From: Hymenobacter crusticola | GTDB taxonomy: Bacteria; Bacteroidota; Bacteroidia; Cytophagales; Hymenobacteraceae | Assembly: GCF_002154225.1 (NCBI RefSeq) | Contig: NZ_MTSE01000007.1 | Coordinates: 62,001-126,000, forward strand | Direction: 5' to 3' | Length of the DNA stretch: 64,000 bases | In this document: in pieces, positions 52,562-60,076 of the stretch | How positions within the stretch are numbered: position 1 is the first letter of the stretch | How the letters are laid out: each line of letters begins with the position of its first letter | Program-made: the position numbers and the translations under genes | Notes under the pieces: generated by a model | Told to the model about the DNA's origin: nothing | The model's database searches: none | Seen by the model: only the letters and a program-made list of their open reading frames with translations

Positions 52562-53211
52562 ACGGAAGGCGGAACTTGGGTCGGCGGATTGCCGGTAAAA
52601 GCGGTGGTTGTCGCCTGCCCTGCTGAGGTAATGCCCTGGGCGCGCAGTACTTTCCAGCAGGTAAGCCCCAGGATGCGCAGATCGAGCCCTAGCGATACCC
52701 GGTCGACATACCATACATCGTAATCAAACTTTTGCTGCCAAGAAATGGCATTACGGCCATTGACCTGTGCCCAACCCGTGATACCTGGCAAAACTTCATG
52801 CCGACGAGCCTGCGTGGCGGAGTAAAGTGGCAGATACTGCGGTAGCAACGGGCGCGGACCTACCAAGCTCAGGTCGCCGCGGAGCACATTCCAGAGCTGC
52901 GGAAGTTCGTCGAGGGAGGTAGCGCGCAGCCAACGGCCTAAGCGAGAGAGGCGGGCTGCGTCTGGGAGCAGCTGGCCTTGGGCGTCGCGGGCATCGGTCA
53001 TTGTCTGAAGTTTATAGAGCGTAAACAAGATCCCGTACCGGCCGGGCCGACGTTGGCGAAACAATACCTGCCCGTGGTTGGTCACTACTAGTAGCAGCAT
53101 TGTGCTCAGCAGCCACGGCAACGTGAGCAGCAGGAGCGGGCCGGCTAATGCTAGATCGAACAGGCGCTTACCCCAAGAACGATACCAGTCGGTAGGAGAG
53201 GAGGCAGACAT
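52558..53211 (-). CDS. Undecaprenyl-phosphate sugar phosphotransferase (PglC-like)
   Basis: This 217-residue initiating transferase moves a sugar phosphate from UDP-sugar to the lipid carrier. The domain starts YRSWGKRLFDLALAGPLLLL (membrane re-entrant helix) and has the KLQTM/DARDAQ acidic pair and the late PGITGWAQVNGRNAISW motif. The ATG at 53209-53211 gives MSASSPTDW; a minus-strand TATTTTTG box (53247-53254) lies upstream. It is the first gene of a three-gene unit with overlapping ends. The product may be an S-layer, O-antigen or protein glycan. Confidence 0.92.
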   Translation of the reverse strand: MSASSPTDWYRSWGKRLFDLALAGPLLLLTLPWLLSTMLLLVVTNHGQVLFRQRRPGRYGILFTLYKLQTMTDARDAQGQLLPDAARLSRLGRWLRATSLDELPQLWNVLRGDLSLVGPRPLLPQYLPLYSATQARRHEVLPGITGWAQVNGRNAISWQQKFDYDVWYVDRVSLGLDLRILGLTCWKVLRAQGITSAGQATTTAFTGNPPTQVPPSV

Positions 53212-53246
53212 ACGAAAAAGCAAGCTAGACGGACCGCGACAAAGAG

Positions 53247-53254
53247 CAAAAATA
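53247..53254 (-). promoter_or_regulatory. Possible -7 box for the glycan cassette
   Basis: TATTTTTG on the minus strand lies 35 nt before the PglC-like start. A matching TTG is not found. Confidence 0.35.
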
Positions 53255-53340
53255 GCTTTTTCTATGGCGTAAGCTTTAGTTTGCACCCGCGTTGGTAACT
53301 CTTGCCCGTTGGCCCTTCACCCCCTCGCCACCCTTTTTCC

Positions 53341-54153
53341 ATGCTTGTCTTCCCAAACGCTAAGCTTAACCTAGGTCTTTATATTACGAGTCTACGCCCT
53401 GATGGCTTCCGCAACCTGGAATCGGTTTTTGTGCCGCTACCCTGGTGCGATGCCTTGGAGGTCTTGCCGGCCGAAACTAATGTGCTAACGCTTAGCGGCA
53501 TCCCTATTCCCGGCGACTCCGCAACCAATCTGTGCTGGCGCGCTTACGAGCTGTTGCGGACCGACTTCCAGCTGCCGCCCGTCCAAATGCATTTGCACAA
53601 AGCTGTGCCTATTGGCGCGGGCCTAGGGGGCGGCTCGAGCGATGCGGCATTTGCCTTGCGTGCGTTAGACGAGGTGTTTGAGCTACACCTGTCGCCCGAA
53701 AGATTGGAAGATTATGCCCGCCAGCTAGGTAGCGATTGTGCCTTTTTTATTCGCAACAAACCCATCTTCGCCTATGAAAAGGGCGACGTATTCGAGCCAA
53801 TTGCAGTAAGCTTGACTGGCGTAGCCTGCAAAGTTATTTACCCTGGTCTGCACATCAGCACGGCTGAGGCGTACGCCCGGGTAGTGCCACGCGCCCCCCG
53901 TCACGATTTGCGCGCGAGCCTAGCGCAACCCCTAGAGCAGTGGCGCGATTTGGTAAGCAATGATTTTGAAGAAGCCCTTACGCCCCAGTACCCAATTCTG
54001 GGCGAATTGAAACAGGCGCTTTATACTGCTGGCGCCGCTTACGCGAGTTTGTCGGGCTCCGGCTCGGCGGTGTATGGGCTTTTTCCGGACCGCGAAACGT
54101 TGCCAAAGCTGCTGCTGCCCGAAGAGTTTCAGGTGTGGGACGGCGTGCTCTAG
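53341..54153 (+). CDS. ispE: 4-diphosphocytidyl-2-C-methyl-D-erythritol kinase
   Basis: IspE phosphorylates CDP-methylerythritol in the MEP route to isoprenoids. The 270-residue GHMP kinase starts MLVFPNAKLNLGLYIT and has the ATP loop PIGAGLGGGSSDAA (about residues 95-108) and the late SLSGSGSAVYGLF. The ATG at 53341 was preferred to one 13 codons earlier because the family normally opens with the PNAKLNLGL strand. It diverges from the glycan cassette. Confidence 0.95.
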   Translation: MLVFPNAKLNLGLYITSLRPDGFRNLESVFVPLPWCDALEVLPAETNVLTLSGIPIPGDSATNLCWRAYELLRTDFQLPPVQMHLHKAVPIGAGLGGGSSDAAFALRALDEVFELHLSPERLEDYARQLGSDCAFFIRNKPIFAYEKGDVFEPIAVSLTGVACKVIYPGLHISTAEAYARVVPRAPRHDLRASLAQPLEQWRDLVSNDFEEALTPQYPILGELKQALYTAGAAYASLSGSGSAVYGLFPDRETLPKLLLPEEFQVWDGVL

Positions 54154-54164
54154 TAGCTAGACTT

Positions 54165-55076
54165 TTACAGTACCGCTTCTACCGGCGCGGGTTTGCGACG
54201 GCGCTGGTTCCATTGGTCGAGCACTGGGTGCACGAGCACGCTAAACAGAATGACCAGCGTACCTAGGTAGAAATTCAGCGACATCTTCTCTTGGGCGCCG
54301 AAGATGAGCACCGCCAGAATAATGCCGTACACGGGCTCCAAGTTGATCGTGAGGTTGACAACAAACGCCGAAAGTCGCTTCATCAACTCTACAGAGCTGG
54401 AAAAAGCATAGACTGTGCAAGCGCCCGACAACACAAATAGCCACACCCAATCCAGGGTTGCAGGAACGAGGTGTAAGCCAGCGCCAGCCGTGAAATACTG
54501 CTTATAAACCGGCAGGAACAGCGCAATAGCTAGGCACGCACCGAGCATCTCATAAAACGTTAGGCGCAGAGGAGAATGCTGTTTTACCAGTTTGGAGTTC
54601 AGTACACTAAACAGGGCCGACAGTCCGGCAGATATAATTGCCACACCTAGCCCCAAAAGCTGATCTAGCTCTGCCTGCGATACCAAGTAAAGCCCCACCA
54701 TTGTCAGCAGGCCTAGGCCTACTTCGTAGATGCGGACCCGGCGCCAAAGCACCAATGGCTCCAGCAGTGAGGCCCACAGCGCCAGCGTTGCCATGCCGGC
54801 CAAGCACACACTTACGGAAGAAAGCCGTGCCGCTAGGAAAAAGGTAATCCAGTGAATAGCCACCAAAACGCCCACGCTCAGCAAGCGCAATACGTCGGCG
54901 GGTTTGATGTTCCAGCTTTGCTTCCTGATAACTAGCAAAGCAGCTAGCCCCACTGTGGCTAGGAACGTGCGCCAGAAGACTAGCTCGACGGGTGGTAGGG
55001 AAATAAGCTTGCCCAAAATGGCCGTGAAGCCCCAAAGCAAGACGAGAAAGTGTAAGCGGAGGTAATCTTTTAACAC
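54165..55076 (-). CDS. EamA/DMT family transporter
   Basis: The protein has ten hydrophobic helices in two EamA repeats (about 5-140 and 150-285), as in drug/metabolite exporters. The first repeat starts FLVLLWGFTAILGKLISLPP. A GTG at 55074-55076 gives 303 residues; a longer frame from 55136 (MADCSSNVTQ...) is translated out of the repeat in the lptF spacer and is rejected. The substrate is unknown. It lies downstream of the LptF/G-type gene on the same strand. Confidence 0.85.
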   Translation of the reverse strand: MLKDYLRLHFLVLLWGFTAILGKLISLPPVELVFWRTFLATVGLAALLVIRKQSWNIKPADVLRLLSVGVLVAIHWITFFLAARLSSVSVCLAGMATLALWASLLEPLVLWRRVRIYEVGLGLLTMVGLYLVSQAELDQLLGLGVAIISAGLSALFSVLNSKLVKQHSPLRLTFYEMLGACLAIALFLPVYKQYFTAGAGLHLVPATLDWVWLFVLSGACTVYAFSSSVELMKRLSAFVVNLTINLEPVYGIILAVLIFGAQEKMSLNFYLGTLVILFSVLVHPVLDQWNQRRRKPAPVEAVL

Positions 55077-55150
55077 GAGTAACAGAATGACTGAGTAGCG
55101 AAGTGACTGAGTGACGTTTGAAGAACAATCAGCCACTCGGTTACTCTTTA
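55077..55150. repeat. Inverted repeat in the lptF-eamA spacer (R9, GAGTAAC type)
   Basis: GAGTAACAGAATGACTG (from 55077) faces a right side whose reverse complement is GAGTAACCGAGTGGCTG, 14 of 17 matching. The unit GTGACTGAGT also repeats directly. It includes the TAA stop of the upstream permease (55148-55150) and is related to R6. Confidence 0.65.
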
Positions 55151-56224
55151 TTGCGGCACGAAGCGGTAGAGCGTAATACCAATGCCGGTGAACACAAGGC
55201 TAGGTATCCAGGCTGCTAGCATGGGATGGACCTGCCCGACCTGAGCTAGGTTGCGGCTCAGAATCACAAAAATGATGAAAATGAAGGCCAGCACAAAGCC
55301 AAGAGCAATCTGCCCGCCAACGCCCGCTCTCGACTTGCGAGCACTCAGAATAACTCCGATAACGGTTAGAATGAGAATCGCATAAGGATAGGCGTACCGT
55401 TCGTATTTCTCGCTCAGGTAGATCTGCGTGTCGTCGGCGCCGCGCTCTATCTTCTGCTTGATGAAGGCGTTGAGTTCCGGCAGAGTGAGCGTTTCGGAAA
55501 GCCGATAGGTGCTGGCAAAGTCCTTGGGGTACAGGTTAAGCGTGGTGTCGCGGGCGGGTAGCGTCAGTAGCTTTTCCTGCTGCCCATTGAATGTGCGCAC
55601 GAGCTGTGGCGTCAGTTTCCAGGCCTTGCGGGTAGAATCCCAACTGATGGCATCGGCTGTCATGCGCCGCTTCAATTGGGTTCCCTCAATGGTTTCGAGC
55701 GCAAACCGGTAGCCAACGTTGTTGGTGTTGTCGTAGCTTTCCATGTAGGCGTAGCTCCGCGGCCCAATCTTGATGTGCACGTTGCGGCCTTTGTACACGT
55801 ACGGGTTTTTCACGTAGAGGCGCTCAAAGGCTACCCGCGTCTTGTTCGCCAGCGGAATAATCCAGCCGGTCAGCCCAAACGTGACGATGCCGATAATGGT
55901 ACCGCCCATAATGTAAGGCAGCAGCAACCGCTTGAAGCTCACACCACTAGCCAGAATAGCTACTATCTCGGTGCGGGCTGCCAACCGAGCCGTCACGAAT
56001 ACCACCGCAATAAATACTGTAATGGGAGAAAGCAGATTCGCGAAATACGGGAACAGGTTCACGTAGTACTCCAGCAGTACTTTCTTCGCCGATAGGTTGT
56101 GCTTGATGAAGTCGTCGTTTTTCTCCGTAAAGTCAATCACGCAGATAACCATCACCAGCACCAGCACCGTGAAGATGAAGGAAGTCAAGAACTTCTGGAG
56201 AATATACTTATCGAGCAGCTTCAT
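55148..56224 (-). CDS. LptF/LptG family permease (YjgP/YjgQ)
   Basis: The 358-residue inner-membrane protein belongs to the LptF/LptG family that extracts lipopolysaccharide together with the LptB ATPase. It starts MKLLDKYILQKFLTSFIFTV, has about six helices (three N-terminal, three C-terminal) around a periplasmic beta-jellyroll (about 105-260). The family is well conserved in Bacteroidota. Whether it is LptF or LptG is not decided. It is downstream of tgt on the same strand, as often seen in this phylum. Confidence 0.92.
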   Translation of the reverse strand: MKLLDKYILQKFLTSFIFTVLVLVMVICVIDFTEKNDDFIKHNLSAKKVLLEYYVNLFPYFANLLSPITVFIAVVFVTARLAARTEIVAILASGVSFKRLLLPYIMGGTIIGIVTFGLTGWIIPLANKTRVAFERLYVKNPYVYKGRNVHIKIGPRSYAYMESYDNTNNVGYRFALETIEGTQLKRRMTADAISWDSTRKAWKLTPQLVRTFNGQQEKLLTLPARDTTLNLYPKDFASTYRLSETLTLPELNAFIKQKIERGADDTQIYLSEKYERYAYPYAILILTVIGVILSARKSRAGVGGQIALGFVLAFIFIIFVILSRNLAQVGQVHPMLAAWIPSLVFTGIGITLYRFVPQ

Positions 56225-56320
56225 GGTAGTTAATGAGCAACGAGCAATTATCTGTGAGCAATTAGCTGTAGTTGTTCAGGAGAACAGTACTCATCGCTCC
56301 TTGATAATTGTTCATGGGGA
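56225..56320. repeat. Imperfect inverted repeat in the tgt-lptF spacer (GAGCAATTA type)
   Basis: The left side, AATGAGCAACGAGCAATTAT, faces GATAATTGTTCAT on the right, and GAGCAATTA recurs. The match is imperfect. It fills the whole 96-nt spacer from the tgt stop to the permease ATG. Confidence 0.5.
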
Positions 56321-57451
56321 TTATAATCGGGTCATCACTTGCTTGACCATGCGCTCTTTCCATTCACAGAAGGTACCCGCCAGGATCTGCTGCCTCGCTT
56401 GTTTGACCAGCCACAAGTAGAACGTCAGGTTATGCACAGAGGCAATTTGCGCGCCGAGCATTTCCTGACTCTGAAACAGGTGGCGCACGTAAGCCCGCGA
56501 GTAAAACGTACTAACGTAACCACCAAGTTCAGCGTCAATTGGCTCGAAGTCAGTCGCCCATTTTTTATTGGTGACATTCATGATACCCTGCGTGGTGAAG
56601 AGCATACCGTTGCGGGCATTGCGGGTCGGCATCACACAATCGAACATATCTACGCCCAACGCAATGTTCTCCAGAATATTGGCTGGTGTGCCCACGCCCA
56701 TCAGGTACCTAGGTTTGTCCTTGGGCAGAATGTCGCAGACCAGCTCAGTCATCTCGTACATGAGCTCGGCCGGCTCGCCCACGCTCAAGCCCCCGATGGC
56801 ATTGCCCTCGCGTTGCTGCTCGGCAACAAACTCCGCCGATTTGATACGCAGATCCTTGAAAGTACTGCCCTGCACAATCGGGAATAAGGTTTGGTCGTAG
56901 CCGTAGTGGCCCTCGGTGCTGTCGAAGCGCTGAATGCAGCGCAGCAGCCAGCGGTGCGTCATATCCAGCGACTTGCGAGCGTAATCGTATTCACAAGGCC
57001 AGGGCGTGCACTCGTCGAAGGCCATCATGATGTCGGCACCGATAGTCCGCTGAATGTCCATCACGCCCTCAGGCGAGAATAAGTGCTGCGAGCCATCGAT
57101 GTGGGAGCGAAACTTCACGCCTTCCTCTTTGATCTTGCGCGTGTTGCTCAGCGAATACACCTGGTAGCCACCACTATCCGTCAGGATGGGTCGGTCCCAG
57201 CCGTTGAATTTGTGCAGGCCGCCAGCTTGACGGAGCACCTCTAGGCCCGGCCGTAGGTACAGGTGATACGTGTTGCCGAGGATAATCTGCGCCTGAATAT
57301 CGTTCGTGAGGTCGCGCTGCTGCACGGCTTTGACGGTGCCAGCTGTGCCGACAGGCATAAAAATCGGGGTCTCGATGGCGCCGTGTGCAGTGTGCACTAC
57401 GCCAGCGCGGGCTTTGGTATGCGGGTCTTGCGTTACTAAGTCGAAAGTCAT
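56321..57451 (-). CDS. tgt: tRNA-guanine transglycosylase (Bacteroidota, zinc-site-less type)
   Basis: Tgt swaps guanine 34 for preQ1 in tRNAs with GUN anticodons, a step of queuosine synthesis. The 376-residue protein starts MTFDLVTQDPHTKARAG and shows DSGGYQVYSL (substrate Asp), the AFDECTPWPC block and the nucleophile Asp in GVDMFDCVMPTRNARNG. The usual C-x-C-x2-C zinc ligands are missing; the region reads PIDAELGGYVSTFYSRAYVRH, split here as ELGGYVST. I recall this state in other Bacteroidota enzymes. Its place before the LptF/G-type gene is conserved in the phylum. Confidence 0.93.
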   Translation of the reverse strand: MTFDLVTQDPHTKARAGVVHTAHGAIETPIFMPVGTAGTVKAVQQRDLTNDIQAQIILGNTYHLYLRPGLEVLRQAGGLHKFNGWDRPILTDSGGYQVYSLSNTRKIKEEGVKFRSHIDGSQHLFSPEGVMDIQRTIGADIMMAFDECTPWPCEYDYARKSLDMTHRWLLRCIQRFDSTEGHYGYDQTLFPIVQGSTFKDLRIKSAEFVAEQQREGNAIGGLSVGEPAELMYEMTELVCDILPKDKPRYLMGVGTPANILENIALGVDMFDCVMPTRNARNGMLFTTQGIMNVTNKKWATDFEPIDAELGGYVSTFYSRAYVRHLFQSQEMLGAQIASVHNLTFYLWLVKQARQQILAGTFCEWKERMVKQVMTRL

Positions 57452-57462
57452 GGTACGGAAGC

Positions 57463-57546
57463 GGTTCCTGCGGAGGGCGCAGGGTTTTCGCGAAAGGCAC
57501 TCAACGCAGCGCTTTCTGCGAAAGCCCTGCGCCCTCCGCAGGAACC
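57463..57546. repeat. Intergenic inverted repeat R10
   Basis: The arms 57463-57496 and 57512-57546 match over about 31 of 34 positions with one extra base. Each arm contains a palindrome (CCTGCG CCCTC CGCAGG). The inner loop contains CACTCAACGC, which may be a relic of the CAACG core. It lies 11 nt upstream of the tgt start codon, between tgt and the divergent glycosyltransferase gene. Confidence 0.85.
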
Positions 57547-57578
57547 AACGTTAGAACAACAAAGGTAACTCAAATGCC

Positions 57579-57586
57579 TACTTTTG
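57579..57586 (+). promoter_or_regulatory. Probable -7 box for the glycosyltransferase gene
   Basis: TACTTTTG fits TAnnTTTG and lies 19 nt before the GTG at 57606. The TTG element is not seen. Confidence 0.4.
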
Positions 57587-57605
57587 CCTGCTTATCTCGT
57601 TTGCT

Positions 57606-58739
57606 GTGTTGCCCTTTCATTTTTCGCCAGTTGTGTGGCTCCTGCTCGCTTGCGTGCTGGTGCAGTTGTTCTACGCCGCCTACTACTTTCTGCCCTTTGC
57701 ACTACGACCGGAGCCAGCCGAACCTAGCTCTGCTACCGCTGATACAGAGCCGGTTTCGGTGTTAGTTTGTGCCCACAATGAGTTAGAAAACTTGCGTCGG
57801 CTGCTGCCGTTGCTGCTGCGCCAAGACTACCCGGCGGGCTTTGAGGTACTGTTGATTGACGACCGCTCCCAGGACGAAACGTACCTGTACCTGCAGCAGC
57901 TCACGCAATATTATTCCAATGTGCGAGTTGTTACTGTAGACCGCACCCCAGCCGGATTCGCGCCCAAAAAATACGCCCTGACCCTAGGTGTCAAAGTAGC
58001 GCGCTACGAACGCATGCTTTTTACAGATGCTGATTGTATTCCAAACACCGATCAATGGATTAGGCTGATGCAGAGAGGCTTTGCTCAGCCGGCGGAAGTG
58101 GTGCTCGGCTATTCGGCCTACGCGGAACAACCCGGCTTCTTAAATAAATTGATTCGGTTTGAAACCCTACTTACCGGAGCACAGTATCTGTCGTTCGCGT
58201 GGCGTGGACAACCGTACATGGGCGTGGGGCGCAACCTAGTCTATACGCAGCAGTGCTTTCGGGCCACCAAAGGATTTGCTTCCCATATTCGCAACCTGAG
58301 CGGCGACGATGACTTACTGGTGCAAGATGCCGTGAGAGCGGGGCTGCGGGTGGCCGTTGAAGCACGACCCGAGGCGCATACGGTGAGTCAAGCGGCGCAA
58401 ACCTGGAGCGCTTGGTGGCGGCAAAAGCGGCGGCATTTGTCTGCTGGCGGCCGCTACAAACTGGCCGACCGCGTGCGCATTGGAAACTTTATTGGTACTA
58501 ATCTGCTTTTTTATTTCACCGTGCTAGCGTTACTGTTTTCCCGGTCCGATTGGGTACCTTTGATTTCGCTATTGGGAGTACGAACAGTATTAATTTGCGC
58601 TCTTTATGATCGGCTTGGCCAGCGCCTCGACGATCGACTCCCGGTAGCGTGGCTGCCAGTGCTCGACGCAGTTTACTTTTTCAATTATCTCGCTCTGGGC
58701 ATGTCCCTGTTTCTCTACCGCACTCTCCGATGGAAGTAA
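57606..58739 (+). CDS. Membrane glycosyltransferase, family 2
   Basis: The 377-residue protein starts (GTG) with a membrane helix (WLLLACVLVQLFYAAYYFL), followed by a GT-A domain: VSVLVCAHNELENL, the DDRSQDET loop, the D-x-D motif FTDADC, the acid GDDDLLVQ and the QKRRHLS product-binding block. Two or three helices close the C terminus. Such enzymes build polysaccharides or glycolipids; the substrate is unknown. The stop overlaps the ATG of the sigma factor gene. Confidence 0.88.
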   Translation: MLPFHFSPVVWLLLACVLVQLFYAAYYFLPFALRPEPAEPSSATADTEPVSVLVCAHNELENLRRLLPLLLRQDYPAGFEVLLIDDRSQDETYLYLQQLTQYYSNVRVVTVDRTPAGFAPKKYALTLGVKVARYERMLFTDADCIPNTDQWIRLMQRGFAQPAEVVLGYSAYAEQPGFLNKLIRFETLLTGAQYLSFAWRGQPYMGVGRNLVYTQQCFRATKGFASHIRNLSGDDDLLVQDAVRAGLRVAVEARPEAHTVSQAAQTWSAWWRQKRRHLSAGGRYKLADRVRIGNFIGTNLLFYFTVLALLFSRSDWVPLISLLGVRTVLICALYDRLGQRLDDRLPVAWLPVLDAVYFFNYLALGMSLFLYRTLRWK

Positions 58740-59353
58740 ATAATCAGGAAATACAAAAGCAGTTCTCCGCCAAGGCCAAGCATGATTTCAAGCTGATTCG
58801 CGCTGCTGTCGAGCAGAGCGATGAGAAAGCCTACGCCGAGCTGATGCAGATCTATAAAAAGCCGGTGTACCATGTCGTGCTGAAGATGGTACGCAACCCT
58901 GATGATGCGGAGGACTTAACGATTGAAGCCTTTGCTAAGGCCTTCCGGAACCTGCACAAGTTCAACCCCGAGTACGCTTTTAGTACGTGGCTGTTCCGTA
59001 TTGCTACCAACAACTGTATCGACTTTATTCGCAAGAATAAAATCAAGACGATGTCGATTGACTCGGCCATCAAGATTGATAACGGCGACGAAATCACGAT
59101 TGACTTCCGCGACCAGAACTTGAACCCGCAGGAGTCGGCCATTAAAAATCAGAAAATCGAGATTATGCAGCACGTCGTGTCACGGCTGCCCGATAAGTAT
59201 CAGCGTTTGGTCACGCTACGCTATTTCGATGAGTTGAGCTACGAGGAAATTGCGCAGGAATTGAAAGCCCCTCTCGGTACAGTGAAAGCCCAACTGCACC
59301 GCGCCCGTGAGTTGCTCTTCGACATGGTGAAGAACAAGAAGCATATTATCTAA
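58730..59353 (+). CDS. RNA polymerase sigma factor, ECF family
   Basis: The 207-residue protein has a clean region 2 (NPDDAEDLTIEAFAKAFRNL and FSTWLFRIATNNCIDFIRK, about residues 55-105) and region 4 (LPDKYQRLVTLRYFDELSYEEIAQEL, split here; about 150-200). This form without a cognate anti-sigma is very common and conserved in Bacteroidota. The ATG at 58730 lies inside the glycosyltransferase frame, overlapping its last codons by 10 nt. The overlap suggests co-expression. A terminator follows. Confidence 0.92.
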   Translation: MEVNNQEIQKQFSAKAKHDFKLIRAAVEQSDEKAYAELMQIYKKPVYHVVLKMVRNPDDAEDLTIEAFAKAFRNLHKFNPEYAFSTWLFRIATNNCIDFIRKNKIKTMSIDSAIKIDNGDEITIDFRDQNLNPQESAIKNQKIEIMQHVVSRLPDKYQRLVTLRYFDELSYEEIAQELKAPLGTVKAQLHRARELLFDMVKNKKHII

Positions 59354-59373
59354 GGTGCTTCTTATAGAGTTGC

Positions 59374-59414
59374 TGCCCTAGCAAAATGCCCCAGCTTTTT
59401 GCTAGGGCATTTTT
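59374..59414 (+). terminator. Terminator after the ECF sigma gene
   Basis: TGCCCTAGCAAAA (59374-59386) pairs with TTTTGCTAGGGCA (59397-59409), then TTTTTG. Each arm contains CTAG. Confidence 0.88.
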
Positions 59415-59429
59415 GTTTTGCTCGTGTCG

Positions 59430-59437
59430 TACTTTTG
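59430..59437 (+). promoter_or_regulatory. -7 box of rsmG, almost touching the start codon
   Basis: TACTTTTG fits TAnnTTTG and ends only 6 nt before the rsmG ATG (59444), so the mRNA would have almost no leader. A TTG lies at 59413-59415 but is 14 nt away, shorter than usual. Confidence 0.55.
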
Positions 59438-59443
59438 CTGCCG

Positions 59444-60070
59444 ATGGATATTATCAAACGTTACTTCCCTGAGCTCACCGACCAGCAGCAACAGCTTTTC
59501 GAGCAACTAGAAACGGAGTTTCAAAGCTGGAACGCCCGGCTAAACCTAGTAGCCCGTACGGACGTGGCAAACCTAGTCGAAAAGCACTTTCTGCACTCAC
59601 TTGGCATTGCGAAGGTGGTGCAATTTCCGGCGGGTGCTTCAGTGCTCGACGTAGGAACTGGCGGCGGCTTGCCGGGTTTGCCACTGGCTATTCTATTTCC
59701 AGAGGTGAAATTTCATCTGGTAGATAGCATCGGCAAGAAGATTCATGCTGTGCAGGAGATGGCGCTGGCCCTAAGCTTGCACAACGTAACGGCCGAACAA
59801 GCTAGGGCAGAGCAGCTCCGCCCCAAGTACGACTATGTGGTCAGTAGGGCTGTGGCGCGCCTAGCCACTTTTCATACCTGGATTATGCATCGCTACAAGC
59901 CGGGCGACAGCAACACCAAGGGCTTGTATTACCTGAAAGGCGGCGATTTAGAAGAAGAAATTGCAGAAGCCGGTTTGCCAACTGCTATCTATAACCTCAG
60001 CGATTATTTTGCAGAAGAATTTTTTGAGACCAAGAAGGTAGTATTTGTGCCCGCGAGTTCAGCTAGGTAG
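59444..60070 (+). CDS. rsmG: 16S rRNA (guanine 527-N7)-methyltransferase
   Basis: RsmG (GidB) methylates G527 of 16S rRNA with SAM. The 208-residue protein starts MDIIKRYFPELTDQQQQLF and has the SAM motif VLDVGTGGGLPGLPLAILFP, then the VDSIGKKIHAVQEM acidic pocket and the VVSRAVARL block. The ATG was preferred over a TTG 15 codons upstream, which lies in the terminator of the previous gene. It is convergent with the YheT-like gene with 6 nt between stops. Confidence 0.95.
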   Translation: MDIIKRYFPELTDQQQQLFEQLETEFQSWNARLNLVARTDVANLVEKHFLHSLGIAKVVQFPAGASVLDVGTGGGLPGLPLAILFPEVKFHLVDSIGKKIHAVQEMALALSLHNVTAEQARAEQLRPKYDYVVSRAVARLATFHTWIMHRYKPGDSNTKGLYYLKGGDLEEEIAEAGLPTAIYNLSDYFAEEFFETKKVVFVPASSAR

Positions 60071-60076
60071 CCTAGC

